The notes beneath the pieces are model-generated. The model did no database searches. It was given only the letters and a program-made list of their open reading frames with translations, and had not been told where the DNA came from. From the NCBI GenBank assembly GCA_964016985.1, contig OZ024824.1, forward strand, positions 117,262,951 to 117,326,950: DNA of 64,000 nucleotides, written 5' to 3'. Shown piece after piece: positions 46,612 to 61,600 of this stretch. The first letter of the stretch is position 1; the number at the start of each line of letters is the position of its first letter. The DNA is from Anodontia alba (lineage: Eukaryota; Mollusca; Bivalvia; Lucinida; Lucinidae). Made by a program: the position numbers and the translations under genes.

Positions 46612-49600
46612 CATACATGTACATGTATTTACAAAAGTAATCTATACTGTTGGATGTGGTGCTTGAATTAGATGCATGCCAAAATGGACAAAAGTTATTT
46701 ATACTGTTGGATGAGTGCTTGAAATTAAATGCATGTCATAATACAGGGACATCTGTTGGCCTCCTCCTCCCCCACAGCCAACCCTTACCACCTTCTTTAC
46801 TACCAATTGTCATTGTATTGCTCTTTATATTTTTAATTTTGTTTTTTTATTTGCCAAAATGGACAAAAATACAAGCTAACCTAAAAAGATTTATATCTCT
46901 TCATAAGTATGCACTTCAAAATGCAACTTATATAAATCTTTTTAGGCACTTCAAAATTTAATGATATAAATCTTTTTAGGTTAGTTTATATTTTGTCCAT
47001 TTTGGCATGCTAATCCAAAATGTCCTTGTCCACAGAGTTAACTGAGCTACAAATCACAGAATTGCTGGTCACTCATAAAAAAGATAGAATGAAATTTAGC
47101 TAATACAAACAAATAAGAATGTTTTTAGTTGCCATATATTAAAAACATACATGTATATGTTGTACAGTAAGTTTGCTTAACATGTTTAAGATATTAAGTA
47201 GTGCATATGATACTAAATTATATCAGTTAGAAATGTTGACTACTAATAATTTGTAGACATTTTGTGTTTGTGTTGAGGTTTTACGGCCCAGTCAACCCAA
47301 TGGGGGTCATGTCGAGCGCGGTCAGTTTACCTAACCACACGTTTACTGGGCAGGCTTAGTCCTCTAAGCGGTTAACCAGTATTGTGCACATTTTTTCGCC
47401 AGAAACTGACAACTGCCCTTCTTGAATCAGCGGAAGGGAGAGAATGACCGTAGAAAATATTTCATTATCAATCTCCACGAAAGAATGTTGCCGACCTCGG
47501 CGGGGGTTGAACCCGCGACCTCCTGGTCTCCAGTCGGACGGCGCATCCAACTGAGCCACCGAGGCCGGCACAATAGACATTTAGTGAGTAGAGCCAAAGT
47601 GAAAGACAAAATAAACACAACAGAAGATGAAGCATTTGTTACAAAGCAACAAGAAACCACAGCAAACAGTATTGAAAATGAGAAAAATAACACAATTTCC
47701 ATGTGACTTATAAGCTCAAGCATAGGTGATACAACCAGCACCATGACCATGGCATATTGCATCAAATGGTATGGTACAGAAGTAGGGTGGTATGGTACAA
47801 ATCTTACACATACCACATACCATACCAGATGCACAAACTTGATAAAAGATACTAAAATTAAGCTTTGTTTGGAGAACCCTTCTCAATATGAGCCAGGGCA
47901 CAACAAAGCCTACAAATGACATGTGTCATGTGGAGATTTTGATCAAACTGAAGAGTGCATGAGAAGTACACTGTAATAAAATTAATGGTACTAGTTAGTG
48001 GTATGGTATGTGGTATGGTATGAGATTTTGTTCCATACCATACCATACCATACCATACCATACCATACCTCTGTACCATACCATGAAATGCAATATGCCC
48101 ATGACCATCTCAACAACTCTCCATAGGTACATAAAAGAAAACACAGTCATCCATTTCCCATGTTTCCAATTCAAATTTTATTTCCTGATAGCCAACTTAC
48201 ATTTGGCCATGCTCTCAAAATTTACTGAGTACCCAACATTCAAAAATGATAGTCAGCTACATAGTTGCAAGCTGGGCAAGCAACTATGATAATTTTCTAT
48301 TGTTAATTTGATATTGATCGATTGTGTTGGGGTTTAACGACACGTCAACCCTTGTGGGTCATTTTGTGTCGTCTCCCAGAGAAAGCAGAAGAGAGACAGT
48401 AGAGAAGATGAAAGAGAGGGACAGGGGAAAAAGGAAAATGAATGACAGTGAAGAAACAGAAGAAATAAAAACATTCCCCCTCTACCCTTACCTGCTGCAA
48501 GGATAGCAGGCCTTGCCCAACTGTAAGTCAATATCAGTTGGATGCCCCAGTGACGTAAGATACATGACACCTTTGCCTCACCCAACCACCCCGGTCAATT
48601 TGATATACACTGCAGTGCTGTGAAATCAGCTGACAAGTGAAAGTGTGTGGAAATTGGAAATAAAAACTAATCTAAGTTCGTTCTCAGTGAAGTAAAATAA
48701 ATTTGTAACAGTTATCTATGATAATTTAATAAACACAGAAAAAATAGACAATAATTTCCTCTCCAGGAAAAAAAGGAACAAGCATCCTGTGATTTGCTCC
48801 AGTTATGAGCTATCTATAAATGGACTCAGGAACAAAATTCTGAAAGTGAATACTTATGGTATATGCCGTGGTGATCTCTGGACATCTTTCATTCCTGAAA
48901 AAGAAGTTTCAGCTGGGGAGGTAAGGGGTGCCACTCCCTTCAGTTTCTTCTTAAAGAATAATTTGAAAAATGCAATACTTGTGAGGATAAGACATTATAA
49001 TAATAATAATAATTATTATTATTATTATTATTAGTCTTATAATTATTATCATTATTATTATTATAATAGCCAAATATGAAGAAACTGCCTTAGCCTTTAT
49101 TCTTGATGCTTTTATCATTCATAGACCTGCAGTTTCAAAATTCCCTGACTTCTCCCTGACTTTTCCTTAACTTCCAAAATTCTCTGACAAATTTCAAAAT
49201 TCCCTGACAATTCCCTGACCTTGAAAAAATATTTTTTCCCTGACTTTTTCCCTGACTGTGGACACCCTGAAAGAATCCCCCTCCCCCCACTCCCTACACC
49301 TCCCCCGCAGCTCAATTCTAATTAATATTTTAATATTTTATTGTTTTACACTTAAAAGAAACTGACACGATTGAAAGAGCGGGAAGACTTATGTCATACA
49401 GGTAACTGCCTAAGGGACCTTCTGAATTAAAACTTTTTAAAATGACCGAACTGTCGGTTTTTCTGTGGAAGGTTTGAAATACAGAATAGTATAGCACATT
49501 ATCTATAGGTTAAGTATTGCTTAAATATATCTATAGGTTAAGTATTGCTAGTTTAAATATGTTTTACTTTTAAAAACTTCATTTCATGTGTCTGCCTAGC

Positions 49601-52600
49601 AGATGGTTCAAATGAAAAGTCAAGCCTTTTTGTCTCTGAAAATACATGTAATAATAAAATATTCCACAATGTTGTCTGCTGCCATTATGGGTTAACTGCC
49701 TGCATATATATTGTGGCAAGTTGTTACAAAGAGCCATGTTCTTACCAAGGGAGGCAATCCCGGCTTCTATGAGCAACTTTCTGCACACACTGAACTTAAT
49801 TCCTATCAATTTTTCAAGCTTTGCAGTCATTGTCCAGCTACCTGATCCCTGAAAAATGTACAGCAGAGAAAATAATTACTATATTGACTCTTAGACATGT
49901 ATCTGAACAAACAGACTCCATCAACAGGGTCTACACTGTTTACCATTTGGACTAAATGTTTTGGTTTTGCATACAGCACCAAGTTATCAAACTGGATTTG
50001 TTCAACCCTAATCCTAATCTAGAAATAAAAGCACTGCAGACACTGCATAATAAGTCACCATTGTGTGGTAGCAAAACACAGAGTGAAGATACAGTTGACT
50101 CTCATTACCTCGACCTCGCTTATCTCTAATAACTGCTTTCTTGAAGTGAAAATCTGGTCCCTTTCTAAACATGAACATCAAACAACAGGTAAAACAAGAG
50201 GGCCATGATGGCCCTGTATCGCTCACCTGAGTATCATAGCACTAAAGGAGAATATGATTTAATAAGAGGTTGGAAAGGGGGGCATTTATAGTTGTGGCAA
50301 GATATTAGATGTAGCATCTATTCTGACACAGAGTAGGAGAGGTGAGCTGTAAAGGAAAAGTTTTTGGATGGAGGGATCAAGTGACCCAGTTTTGAACTTG
50401 ACCTGGAATTCATCAAAACAAAAGTTTTGAGCAAGATTCATAATGATTGCTTCAAAAATGCGACCTCTAGAGTGCTAGCAAGGTCTTCTGTGATTTGGCT
50501 CAGTGACCTTGTTTTTGGCCCCTAGTGACCCAGTTTCAAACTTGACCTAGAAATCAAGACAAACATTCTGAGCAAGATTCATGATGATTGCTTCAAAAAT
50601 GTGACCGCTAGTGTTAACAAGGTATTCCTTTGATTTTGCCAACTGACCCAATTCTTGACTCGAAGTAGCCAAGATATCATCAAGACAAACATTTTAAATA
50701 ATATTCATAATGATTACTACAAAATGTGACCGCTAGATAGTTAACAAGGTTTTCTTTTGACTTGGCCTGTGACCTAGTTTTACACCCAAAGTGACCCACT
50801 TCCATACTTGACATAGAAATCATCAAGACAAACATATTAAGCAAGATTCATGATCATTGCTTCAAAAAAGTGACCCTCAGAGTGTTAACAAGGTTTTACT
50901 TTGATCTGGCCTAGTGACCTAGTTTTTCACCCCAAGTGGCCCAGTTTTCAACTTGATCTAGAAATCATCAAGGCAAACATATTAAGCAAGATTCATGATG
51001 ATTGCTTCAAAAAATGTAACCACTAGTATTAACAAGGTTTTCCTTTGATTTGGTATGGTGACCTAGTTTTGACCCCAAGTGACCCAGTTTTGAATTTGAC
51101 CTAGAAATCATCAAGACAAACATTTTGAGCAAGATTCATGATGATTGCTTCCAAAATGTGACTGCTAGAGTGTTAACAAGGTTTTCTGTTGATTTGGCCA
51201 GGTGACCTAGTTTTTGAACCCAAGTGACCCAGTGATGATCTTGACCTAGAACTCATCAAGACAAACATTTTGAGCAAGATTCATGATGATTGCTTAAAAA
51301 ATGTGACTGCTAGAGTGTTAACAAGGTTTTCCTTTGATTTGGCCTGGTGACCTAGTTTTTGACCCCAAGTGACCCAGTTTTGAACTTGACATAGAAATCA
51401 TCAAGGCAAACATTTTGAGCAATACCCATGATGATTGCTTCAAAATGTGACCTCTAGAGTGTTAACAAGTTTTTCCTTTGATTTGACCTGGTGACCTAGT
51501 TTTTGACCCCAAGTGACCCAGTATCGAACTTGACCTAGATAACATAAGGCAAACATTCTGGGCAAGTTTCATCAAGATTGGGTCAAAACTGTGACCTCCA
51601 GAGTGTTAACAAATTAATTGTTGACGACAAACGACAGAGGGTTATCACAATAGCTCACCCTGAGCTTTTGCTCAGGTGAGCTAAAAATATTGTGGAAAAG
51701 AGGAGAAATTGCTCCTAATTTCTCTTCTTTTCCACATTATTTTCAATATTTCTCTAACTTCAAGAGTCCAATTACATATATATTTGTTAAATGCGGTTGT
51801 TCGAATAAATTTTTCCTCAATTATGCTAATCGTATATGTCGAGGTATGGATATCTCAAAATATTTCAGAGAGTCCCTTGGTATTCGAGATAATGCGAGTC
51901 GACTGTTGGTATGTTTGATGTGGTCATAAAATAATATGCTTTATGCCCAAACCACAAAAGCTTTTTGTTTAATTAACTAGAGAAAAAAATTTCATCTGCA
52001 AAACAAAATACTTCAATATATGAAATCCATAAATTTGTTCTTATGAATAAAAAACAGTTTTTGTTGGTAAGCCTGGACTCTGTTGAAAATGGATGAAAAA
52101 TGTGTTTTTGAAAAGTTACTTATTTAATTTGTTTGAAATTCTCCATCTGTGCATTAAAACCTTCTTACATTACCTCAACATAAGTTCTTGGAGATGGCAG
52201 TGCCTGCATTACCTTATTATGCAATTTTCACTCCGGCTAATCTGGTTTAGTAACTTATCCTGCAATTTTAACAACAGTAAACTGTGGTCTACAAGCATAT
52301 CCTACAATTTTAACTAGTGAATCTGGTTGATTTCCTTATCCTGCAATTTTAAATGGTAAGTGTGGCTTATTACTTTACCCTGCAATTTCAACTACAGTAA
52401 ATGTAGATATTACCTTATCCTGCAAGTTTAATTACAGTAACAGTAGTTATTATGTTATTCTGTACATCTGGTTTATTACCTTACTCAGCAATTTTAATTA
52501 CAATAAATGTAGATATGACCTTACCCTGTAAGTGTAATTACAGTAAATCTGGGCCCAGTTGTTGGAAACTAACAATGTCGTTTGTTATCATGTCGTTAAA

Positions 52601-55600
52601 ACTTTGATCATTAAATATGGCATATATGCTAATATGCTATTAGTGCATTTGCAAAAGCTACTCACATTTTTTTCAGCAAAAATAACTGAATTAGATATTG
52701 TACTTCCTAGAACAGTTAACATTTTGACCACTAATGAGCTTGTTAAGCTAACGATGCTTTCAACAACTGGGCTCAGATTTATTACCTTATCCTGCAATTC
52801 AAACAACTTGTCCAATGTTGTAACAGAAAGGGCAGGCACTCCACAAAGGATGGAAGGTATATGGACACCAATACCATACTCATCCAGAGTTTTAGGATGA
52901 ACATACTTCTGGTTTTCAGGAAATTTTAGTAAAAGTTCTGAAAAAAAAAATAAATAAATAAATAAAAAAAATAAAAGAAGTCATTACAAAGAAATAGACA
53001 ATTTCTTCTTTATCAAATGATTTGGCCAGACATGCCTGAGCAAACAGTGAAGTCCAGACCAAACTGGTTCTGATTGGAGTGGTAGGAGCAATTTAATCAT
53101 AAAGCACTGTTTGCCATTCTGCAAGTACTTTTAGCCCTTGTCATGCTGAATGAATTTAGATGCCATGCCCACTTCCAATTTTCAGCCAATCAAATTACTT
53201 GATCCAGGGTTGATACAAATTCACACACTTAATGACAAACAGTGCAGATCCAGATCAGTTGGCTTCTTCAACTGATCTGGACCTACACGGGGTAAACACG
53301 TGTTCAGCAGGACTAGGGTTAAAACATATCACTAACTAGTCGAGGGCACTTGGTAAGTATGGTAAACAGTATTGTGTCTGAACATTTAACACATTGTCCC
53401 TATATACAGTAAAATTCCACAATTAAGACCACCTTTGGTACTGCCTAAAAGTGGTCTTATTAAATAGTGGAGTGCTCTTCATATTGAATGTAGAACATAG
53501 CTCCAGATAAGGTGCTTTTTCAACCATAAAGTACTGATATTTTTCTTATTTCTCCATAAAATGTTGTGAGTACTCTTTAGAAGCACCTAAGCAAGGCACT
53601 TCTGATGAGCACCCACAACACATTTTGTGTGGAGAAATAAGAAAAATATTCTGTGGATAACTGAACATTTGTGACTGGCAAAAGCTGGTCTTAACAGAGG
53701 AGTGGCCTTATTCTTGAGAGGTCTTCATCATGAATTTTACTGTATTCAGAGTAAGATTCTGTGAGGCAATCCCAATGAGTACTCACAAGGTGTGTTTTGG
53801 TGCAAAAATAACAAATTCTGTAAATCTATCCCAATGAGTACTCACAAGGTATGTTTTGGCGCAAAAATAACAAATTCTGTGAGGCAATCCCAGTGGGTAA
53901 CTACAAGGTATGTTTTGATGCAAAAATAACAAATTCTGTGAATCTATCCCAATGAGTACTCACAAGGTACGTTTTGGTGCAAAAATAACAAATTCTGTGA
54001 ATTTATCCCATTGAGTATCCACAAGGTATGCTTTGCTGCAAAAATAACAATTTCTGTGAGGCAATCCCATTGAGTACCTACAAGGTAAGTTTTGATGCAA
54101 AATTAACAAATTCTGTGAATCTATCCCAATGAGTACTCACAAGGTATGTTTTGGTGCAAAAATAACAAATTCTGTGAATCTATCCCAATGAGTACTCACA
54201 AGGTATGTTTTGGTGCAAAAATAACAAATTCTGTGAGGCAAGCCCAGAAGGTAACTACGAGGTATGTTTTGGTGCAAAACTAAGTTCTGTGAGGCAATCC
54301 CAATGGGTACCTACAAGGTATGTTTTGATGCAAAAATCACAAATTCTGTGAGGCAATTCCAATTAGTACCCACAAGGTATGTTTTGGTGCAAAAAAACAA
54401 ATTCTGTGAATCTATCCCAATAAGTACTCACAAGGTATGTTTAGTGCAAAAATAACAAATTCTGTGAGGCAATCCCAGTGGGTAACTACAAGGTATGTTT
54501 TGGTGCAAAAATAACAAATTCTGTGAGGCAATTCCAGTTAGTACCCACAAGGTATGTTTTGATGCAAAAATAACAAATTCTGTGAATCTATCCCAAAGGG
54601 TACCTACAAGATATGTTTTGATGCAAAAATAACAAACTCTGTGAGGCAATCCCAATGAGTACCTACAAGGTATGTTTTGATGCAAAAAAACAAATTCTGT
54701 GAGACAATCCCAATGAGTACCTACAAGGTATGTTTTGATGCAAAATAACAAATTCTGTGAGGCAATCCCAATGAGTACTCATGAGGTATGTTTTGGTGCA
54801 AAAATAACAAATTCTGTGAGGCTATCCCAATCAGTACCTACAAGGTATGTTTTGGTGCAAAAATAACAAACTCTGTGAGGCAATCCCAATGAGTACCCAC
54901 AAGGTATGTTTTGGTGCAAAAATATCAAATTCTGTGAGACAATTCCTATGAGTACCAACAAGGTATGTTTTGATGCAAAATGACAAATTCTATGAGTCAA
55001 TCCCTATGGGTACCTACAAGGTATGTTTTGATGCAAAAATAACAAATTCTTTTCTGTTGGGCAATTCCAATGAATGCCTACAAGGAATGTTTTGATGCAA
55101 AAATAACAAATTCTGTGAGGCAATCCCAATGAGTACCCATGAGGTATGTTCTGGTGCAAAAATAACAAATTCTGTGAGGCAATCCCAATGGGTACCAACA
55201 AGGATTGTTTTGATGCAAAAATGACAAATTCTGTGAGGCAATCCCAATGAGTACCTAAAAGGTATGTTTTGATGTAAAAATAACAAATTCTATTCTGTTG
55301 GGCAATTCCAATGAATACCTACAAGGAATGTTTTGATGCAAAAATAACAAATTCTGTGAGGCAATCCCAATGAGTACCCATGAGGTATGTTCTGGTGCAA
55401 AAATAACAAATTCTGTGAGGCAATCCCAATGAGTACCATCAAGGTATGTTTTGATGCAAAAATGACAAATTCTGTGAGGCAATCCCAATGAGTACCTACA
55501 AGGTATGTTTTGATGCAAAAATAACAAATTCTATTCTGTTGGGCAATTCCAATGAATACCTACAAGGAATGTTTTGATGCAAAAATAACAAATTCTGTGA

Positions 55601-58600
55601 GGCAATGCCAATGAGTACCCATGAGGTATTTTCTGGTGCAAAAATAACAAATCCTGTGAGGCAACCCCAATGAGTACCTACAAGGTATGTTTTGATGCAA
55701 AAATAACAAATTCTATTCTGTTGGGCAATTCCAATGAATACCTACAAGGAATGTTTTGATGCAAAAATAACAAATTCTGTGAGACAATCCCAATGAGTAC
55801 CCATGAGGTATGTTCTGATGCAAAAATAACAAATTCTGTGAGGCAATCCCAATGAGTACCAACAATGTATGTCTTGATGCAAAAATGACAAATTCTATGA
55901 GGCAATCCCAATGAGTACCTACAAGGTATTTTTTTATGCAAAAATAACAAATTCTGCGAGGCAATCCCAGTGGGTACCTATAGGGTATGTTTTGATGCAA
56001 AAATAACAAATTCTATTCTGTTAGTCCCATGCTGGTTCCGGGCTTAGAATAGGCCAGACGTACCCTCTGCATGACGTACAAGCCGTCTAAAAGAGGCTGC
56101 CTGTGACCACCCGGGCCCTCGAAATAGGTGGCTGCCTTCCGCTTCTGTGGCAGTTGGGTAAAACCCCTAACATACGGAGCAACGGTCCGTTCAACCGGTA
56201 TAATTCCAGACTATAAAATTCAATTTATTGAAATGCATCTTAAATTGGAAAAAACAAATTTCGCGAGATCTATCCTTTTAAACCTTTCCTATCTCATGTT
56301 ACTAACATGCTTCATTTGTTTGTGTATCATCCTGTGCCCGTGGGTCACACATGGGACGAAGATTATAACCTCATCTGTATTTAACATATGTGTTTGTCTT
56401 GTGTTTGTGTCATTTTTCCGAGGTCTAGCATTCTCCACATTAAAAAGTAAGATGCATTTAATATTGTTAGATAAAAAACTAAACGTTTTTCAAGGTATGA
56501 AAGTTACATATCACTTGAAAGCTACATATCATCTAACACAGCTTGTTTGTTTGACTCTCTTAAAAATGAATCCAAAATGAATCTTTCTTTAATAAACAGT
56601 TTATTTTAAAAATGGATCTCCTAATGTTAAAAATAATCTTTCAATTTCCCAGACATTTTCGGCCTCCCTTGTCTGTAGGGAATAAAATCTACAGATCACT
56701 TTCCTTCTGTAGTGGATAGGGTGTAATCCCCTATTAAAACAGGAACCACCTGTTTGCCGTGGGTGGCATCTCGTATGCTGGGAGAGGGGAACCTGATGAT
56801 TGAGGAAAGCCCAGGGATCTCCAGCTTTTCAACACATCATTTTGGCCCTTATTTCAGATAGAAGAGCAGTCTGGGTTAGATCCGGCCTGGATCAATCAGC
56901 TCAGTCGTGCCAAGCTCTAGAAGCACACAACTTGTTCTTAGCTTCTTTCTCTCTTTCATACGTATCTTTATGGTACCAACCGGGCTTATTTTTCTCATGT
57001 TCCTCTAAGTGAGTTTCAATGGGTGGCGGCTGAAGGGTCAATTGGTGGGCTTGTATTGGGGCTTTAGCGGAAACCTCTGTGAGTGGAGGCTGTGGATAGG
57101 GGGATGAACTCAACTGTTCATAAATTTTTCATTGGAAAATTAGATGAATAGGTGGGAAATCATCTAAGCATGAGGCCGAGCTGAAGACTCTGATCTTGAC
57201 ACCGAGTAATAATAGCAATATAGCCTTGACGTTAGAAATAGGAGATCCATTTCTGTTAAACGTCCCCTTGTAGGGCTCCATGGAGGGTGGGGCGCATAGC
57301 TATCGAATCAAAAATTTTATCACCATGGCCTCTCGAAAACGATTTCTGGCGTTCGACTCTTCGGAGGACGACACGCAACCGACTACCTTTACGTTCAAAG
57401 CTAATGAGAACTTCGCAAAATTTTTAATGATTTCGAGTAAAGAGGACAAACCTATTACTTCACTGTCACCTTTCATTATAGAAAAACAAATAGAATCAAT
57501 TATAGGCACTCCAAAAAATGTAAAAAAAATTAAAAAATGGAACTCTTTTGGTCGAAACGAACAGAAAATCTCAAACTGATAATCTTTTGAAACTTACAAA
57601 ATTTTTTAATATTAATGTCACTGTCACGGAACATAAAACTCTTAACAGTTGCAAAGGTATTATCCGTGACAGAATGCTAAAACATGAAACTGAAGAAAAT
57701 ATCACAGAATATCTTAACACACAAGGAGTAACAGCTTGCAAACGTTTTAAAATTAAAAAAGATGGAAACCTTATAGAAACAAATACACTTTTACTAACTT
57801 TCAACACCACAACTTTGCCGAAATCACTAAAACTTTTTTACCGAATTATACCGGTTGAAGTCTACATCCCAAATCCTCTGCGGTGTTTCAACTGTCAGAG
57901 GTTCGGACATCATGAAAATGGCTGTCCTGAAGCCCCTGAATCAGTATGTGAAAAATGTGGTATGGGTGACTTTGATCACCATACAAATGCTTGTAAAAAT
58001 GAAGCCAAGTGTGTGAACTGTCACAAAAACCATCAATCAAAATCCAATCAGTGTGAAAGTTGGAAAAAAGAGAAAGAAATAATGAAAATTAAAGTTACAC
58101 AAAAAATTACTTATTTGGAAGCTTAAAAAATTCAAGAAAACCAACCTGAAATTACCTTTGCTAAAGTTGTTCAATCCCTAAACACTAAACCTGAAACCAA
58201 AGAAACTTCCACCCAGTTTAACGAAAAAGATTCTGTCATTAAAGCAAATTCAAAAGTCATTACTCCTACTCAAAAACCTAAACCTAAACCCGCATCTACT
58301 CATCAGTCTAGACCACCAACAAAATCTCAAAACAGTTCACAAACACAGCCGACTAAAGCAAGTGGATCACAACAGAGATCCAGGTCCAGGACAGCTGATA
58401 CAAAAGGAAAAAATGGAAAAGAAAAAGATAAAGATAAAGAACCAAATCCATACAGTAAAGGGGCATCGGCCGATCCAATCAAGTTGGTCAATCGGTACGA
58501 TTCCCTTGAGAACATGGAGTTAGAGATTGACTCCTCCATGTTCTCACAGTCTCAGAGAAAACAAAAGGATTAAGTTCCTTGTTTTAAAATCATCTCTCCA

Positions 58601-61600
58601 TTTATCATGGATAAAAAATCAATTATTCAGTGAAACTGTCGAGGACTCAAAGCAAATTATAACGAAATTTTAATTTTAACAACACTACTTTCTCCAACTG
58701 TCTTTTGTCTCCAGGAAACCTTTTTAAAAAATACAGATAATATTAATTTTAAAAATTATAGTTTATATAATCATATCGCAACTGAAAATCAGAAAGCCTC
58801 AGGAGGTTCATCTATCCTTGTAAAATCAAATGTTCCTCATAGACAGATAGATATAAATAGTAATTTACAAGCTGTTGCTGTAAATGTCACTCTGTCTAAA
58901 TCCATAACAATTTGTTCTCTATATCTTCCTCCACACTGTAAATTTTCTAAACACGATTTAGAAAATCTTATAAACCAGTTACCTCGTCCTTATTTATTAT
59001 TAGGTGACTTTAATAGTCACAGCAAACTATGGGATTGTCTGGAAACAAATGACAAAGGAGAAATAATAGAAAATTTTATTGCAGAAAATGATTTATGTTT
59101 ATTTAATGATAAACAACCAACTTATCTTCATTCTCCTACAAGAAATTATTTTGCTTTAGATTTGTCTATATGCTCTCCAAATATTTACTTAGATTTTGAT
59201 TGGTCAGTTCTAGATGACCTTCATGGGAGCGATCATTTTCCAATTAAAATTGAAGAAATTGAATCGACAAATGAAGACCATCATTCCCGATGGAATTTGA
59301 ATAAAGCAAACTGGGAGAATTTTATGGAGCTATGTAATGAAAAAACTAGAGCTGGTGTTTGTAAAACACTATGCCCCCAACTGCCTGACTCTAACACTGC
59401 TTGACTCCAACACTGCTTGCCCATGACGGTAACAACAGTACAAATATACGAGATTTCAATATTATTTTATTAAAAGGGAAATAACTCTAAAATGGGAGAT
59501 AATAAAAGTATGGGTCACCTATTTTTTCATGAGGAATCCATATATGAAATTTCAAACTAGCATGCACAGTTCAAAACTTATGCTATGCAACAAAAAGTGT
59601 GCAATGTAAAAATGCCCAAAATGACAAAGGGCCATAACTCAAGAAGTACTTTTCAGAATTTATTCAAAAGTTAATCAGGTCATCTACTCATCACTACCAA
59701 TCTATTCCTTAAATTTCAAGGCTCTAGCTTCAATAGTTTTTGAGATACTTTGCTGACAAGATTCCATCCATATTTTTTCAAAGGGCCATAACTCAGGAAA
59801 GGGGTATAATCCTGACGGGGGAAAAAATATGTGTCAGCTATTTTTTTATGAGGAATCCATACATGAAATTTCAAAACCCTAGCATGCACAGTTCAAAACC
59901 TGTGCTAAGCATCAAAAAGTGTGCAATGTAAAAATGCCCAAAATGACAAAGGGCCATAACTCAAGAAGTACTTTTCAGAAGTTGATCAGGTCATCTACTC
60001 ATCACTACCAATTTATTCCTTAAATTTCAAGGCTCTAGCCTCAATAGTTTTTGAGATATTTGGTTGACAAGACTTCATCCATATTTTTTTCAAAGGGCCG
60101 TAACTCAGGTAAGGGGCATAATCCTAATAGAAAAAAAAAAAAAAATATGTGTCAGCTATTTTTCATGAGAAATGTAAATATGAAATTTCAAAACCCTAGC
60201 ACGCACAGTTCAAAACTTATGCTATGCATCAAAAAGTGTGCAATGTAAAAATGCCCAAAATGACAAGGGGCCATAACTCAAGAAGTACTTTTCAGAATTT
60301 ATTCAGAAGTTAATCAGGTCATCTACTCATCACTACCAACCTATTCCTCAAATTTCAAGGCTCTAGCTTCAATAGTTTTTGAGATACTTTGCTGACAAGA
60401 TTACATCCATATTTCTTCAAAAGGCCGTAACTCAGGAAAGGGGCATAATCCTGATAAGAAAAAAAATACGTGTCAGCTATTTTTTCATGAGGAATCCATA
60501 TATGAAATTTCAAAACCCTAGCATGCACAATTCAAAACTTATGCTATGCATCAAAAAGTGTGCAACATAAAAATGCCAAAAGTTATAAAGGGCCATAACT
60601 CATGAAGTACTTTTCAGAATTTATTCAAAAGTTAATCAGGTCATCTACTCATCAATACCAATCTATTCACCAGGTTTCAAGGCTCTAGCTTCAATAGCTT
60701 TTGAGATATTTTGCTGACAAGAATTCATCCATATTTTTTCAAAGGGCCATAACTCAGGAAAGGGGCAAAATCCTGATAAGAAAAAAAACAAGTGTCAGCT
60801 ATTTTTTCATGAGTAATCCATATATGAAATTTCAAAACCCTAGCATGCACAGTTCAAAACTTATGCTATGCATCAAAAAGTGTGCAACGTAAAAATGCCC
60901 AAAGTTATAAAGGGCCATAACTCATGAAGTAATTTTCAGAATTTATTCAAAAGTTAATCAGGTCATCTACTCATCAATACCAATCTACTCAACAGGTTTC
61001 AAGGCTCTAGCTTCAATAGCTTTTGAGATATTTTGCTGACAAGAATTCATCCATATTTTTTCAAAGGGCCATAACTCAAGAAAGGGGCATAATCCTGATA
61101 AGAAAAAAAATACATGTCAGCTATTTTTTCATGAGGAATCCTTATATGAAATTTCAAAACCCTAGCATGCACAGTTCAAACCTTATGCTATGCATCAAAA
61201 AGTGTGCAATTGTAAAAATGCCCAAAGTTATAAAGGGCCATAACTCATGAAGTAATTTTCAGAATTTATTCAAAAGTTAATCAGGTCATCTACTCGCCAA
61301 TACCAATCTATTCACCAGGTTTCAAGACTCTAGCTTCAATAGCTTTAGAGATATTTTGCTGACAAGATTTCATCTATATTTTTTCAAAGGGCCATAAGTC
61401 AGGAAAGGGGCATAATCCTGATGGGAAAAAAAATACAGGTCAGCTATTTTTTCATGAAGAATCCATATATGAAATTTCAAAACCCTAGCATGCATGGTTC
61501 AGAAGTTATGCTATGCCCCAAAAAGTGTAACGGACGGACACACGGACGGACGGACGGACGCACGCACGCACAAACGTCCCAGAAGCAATATGCCCCTCCA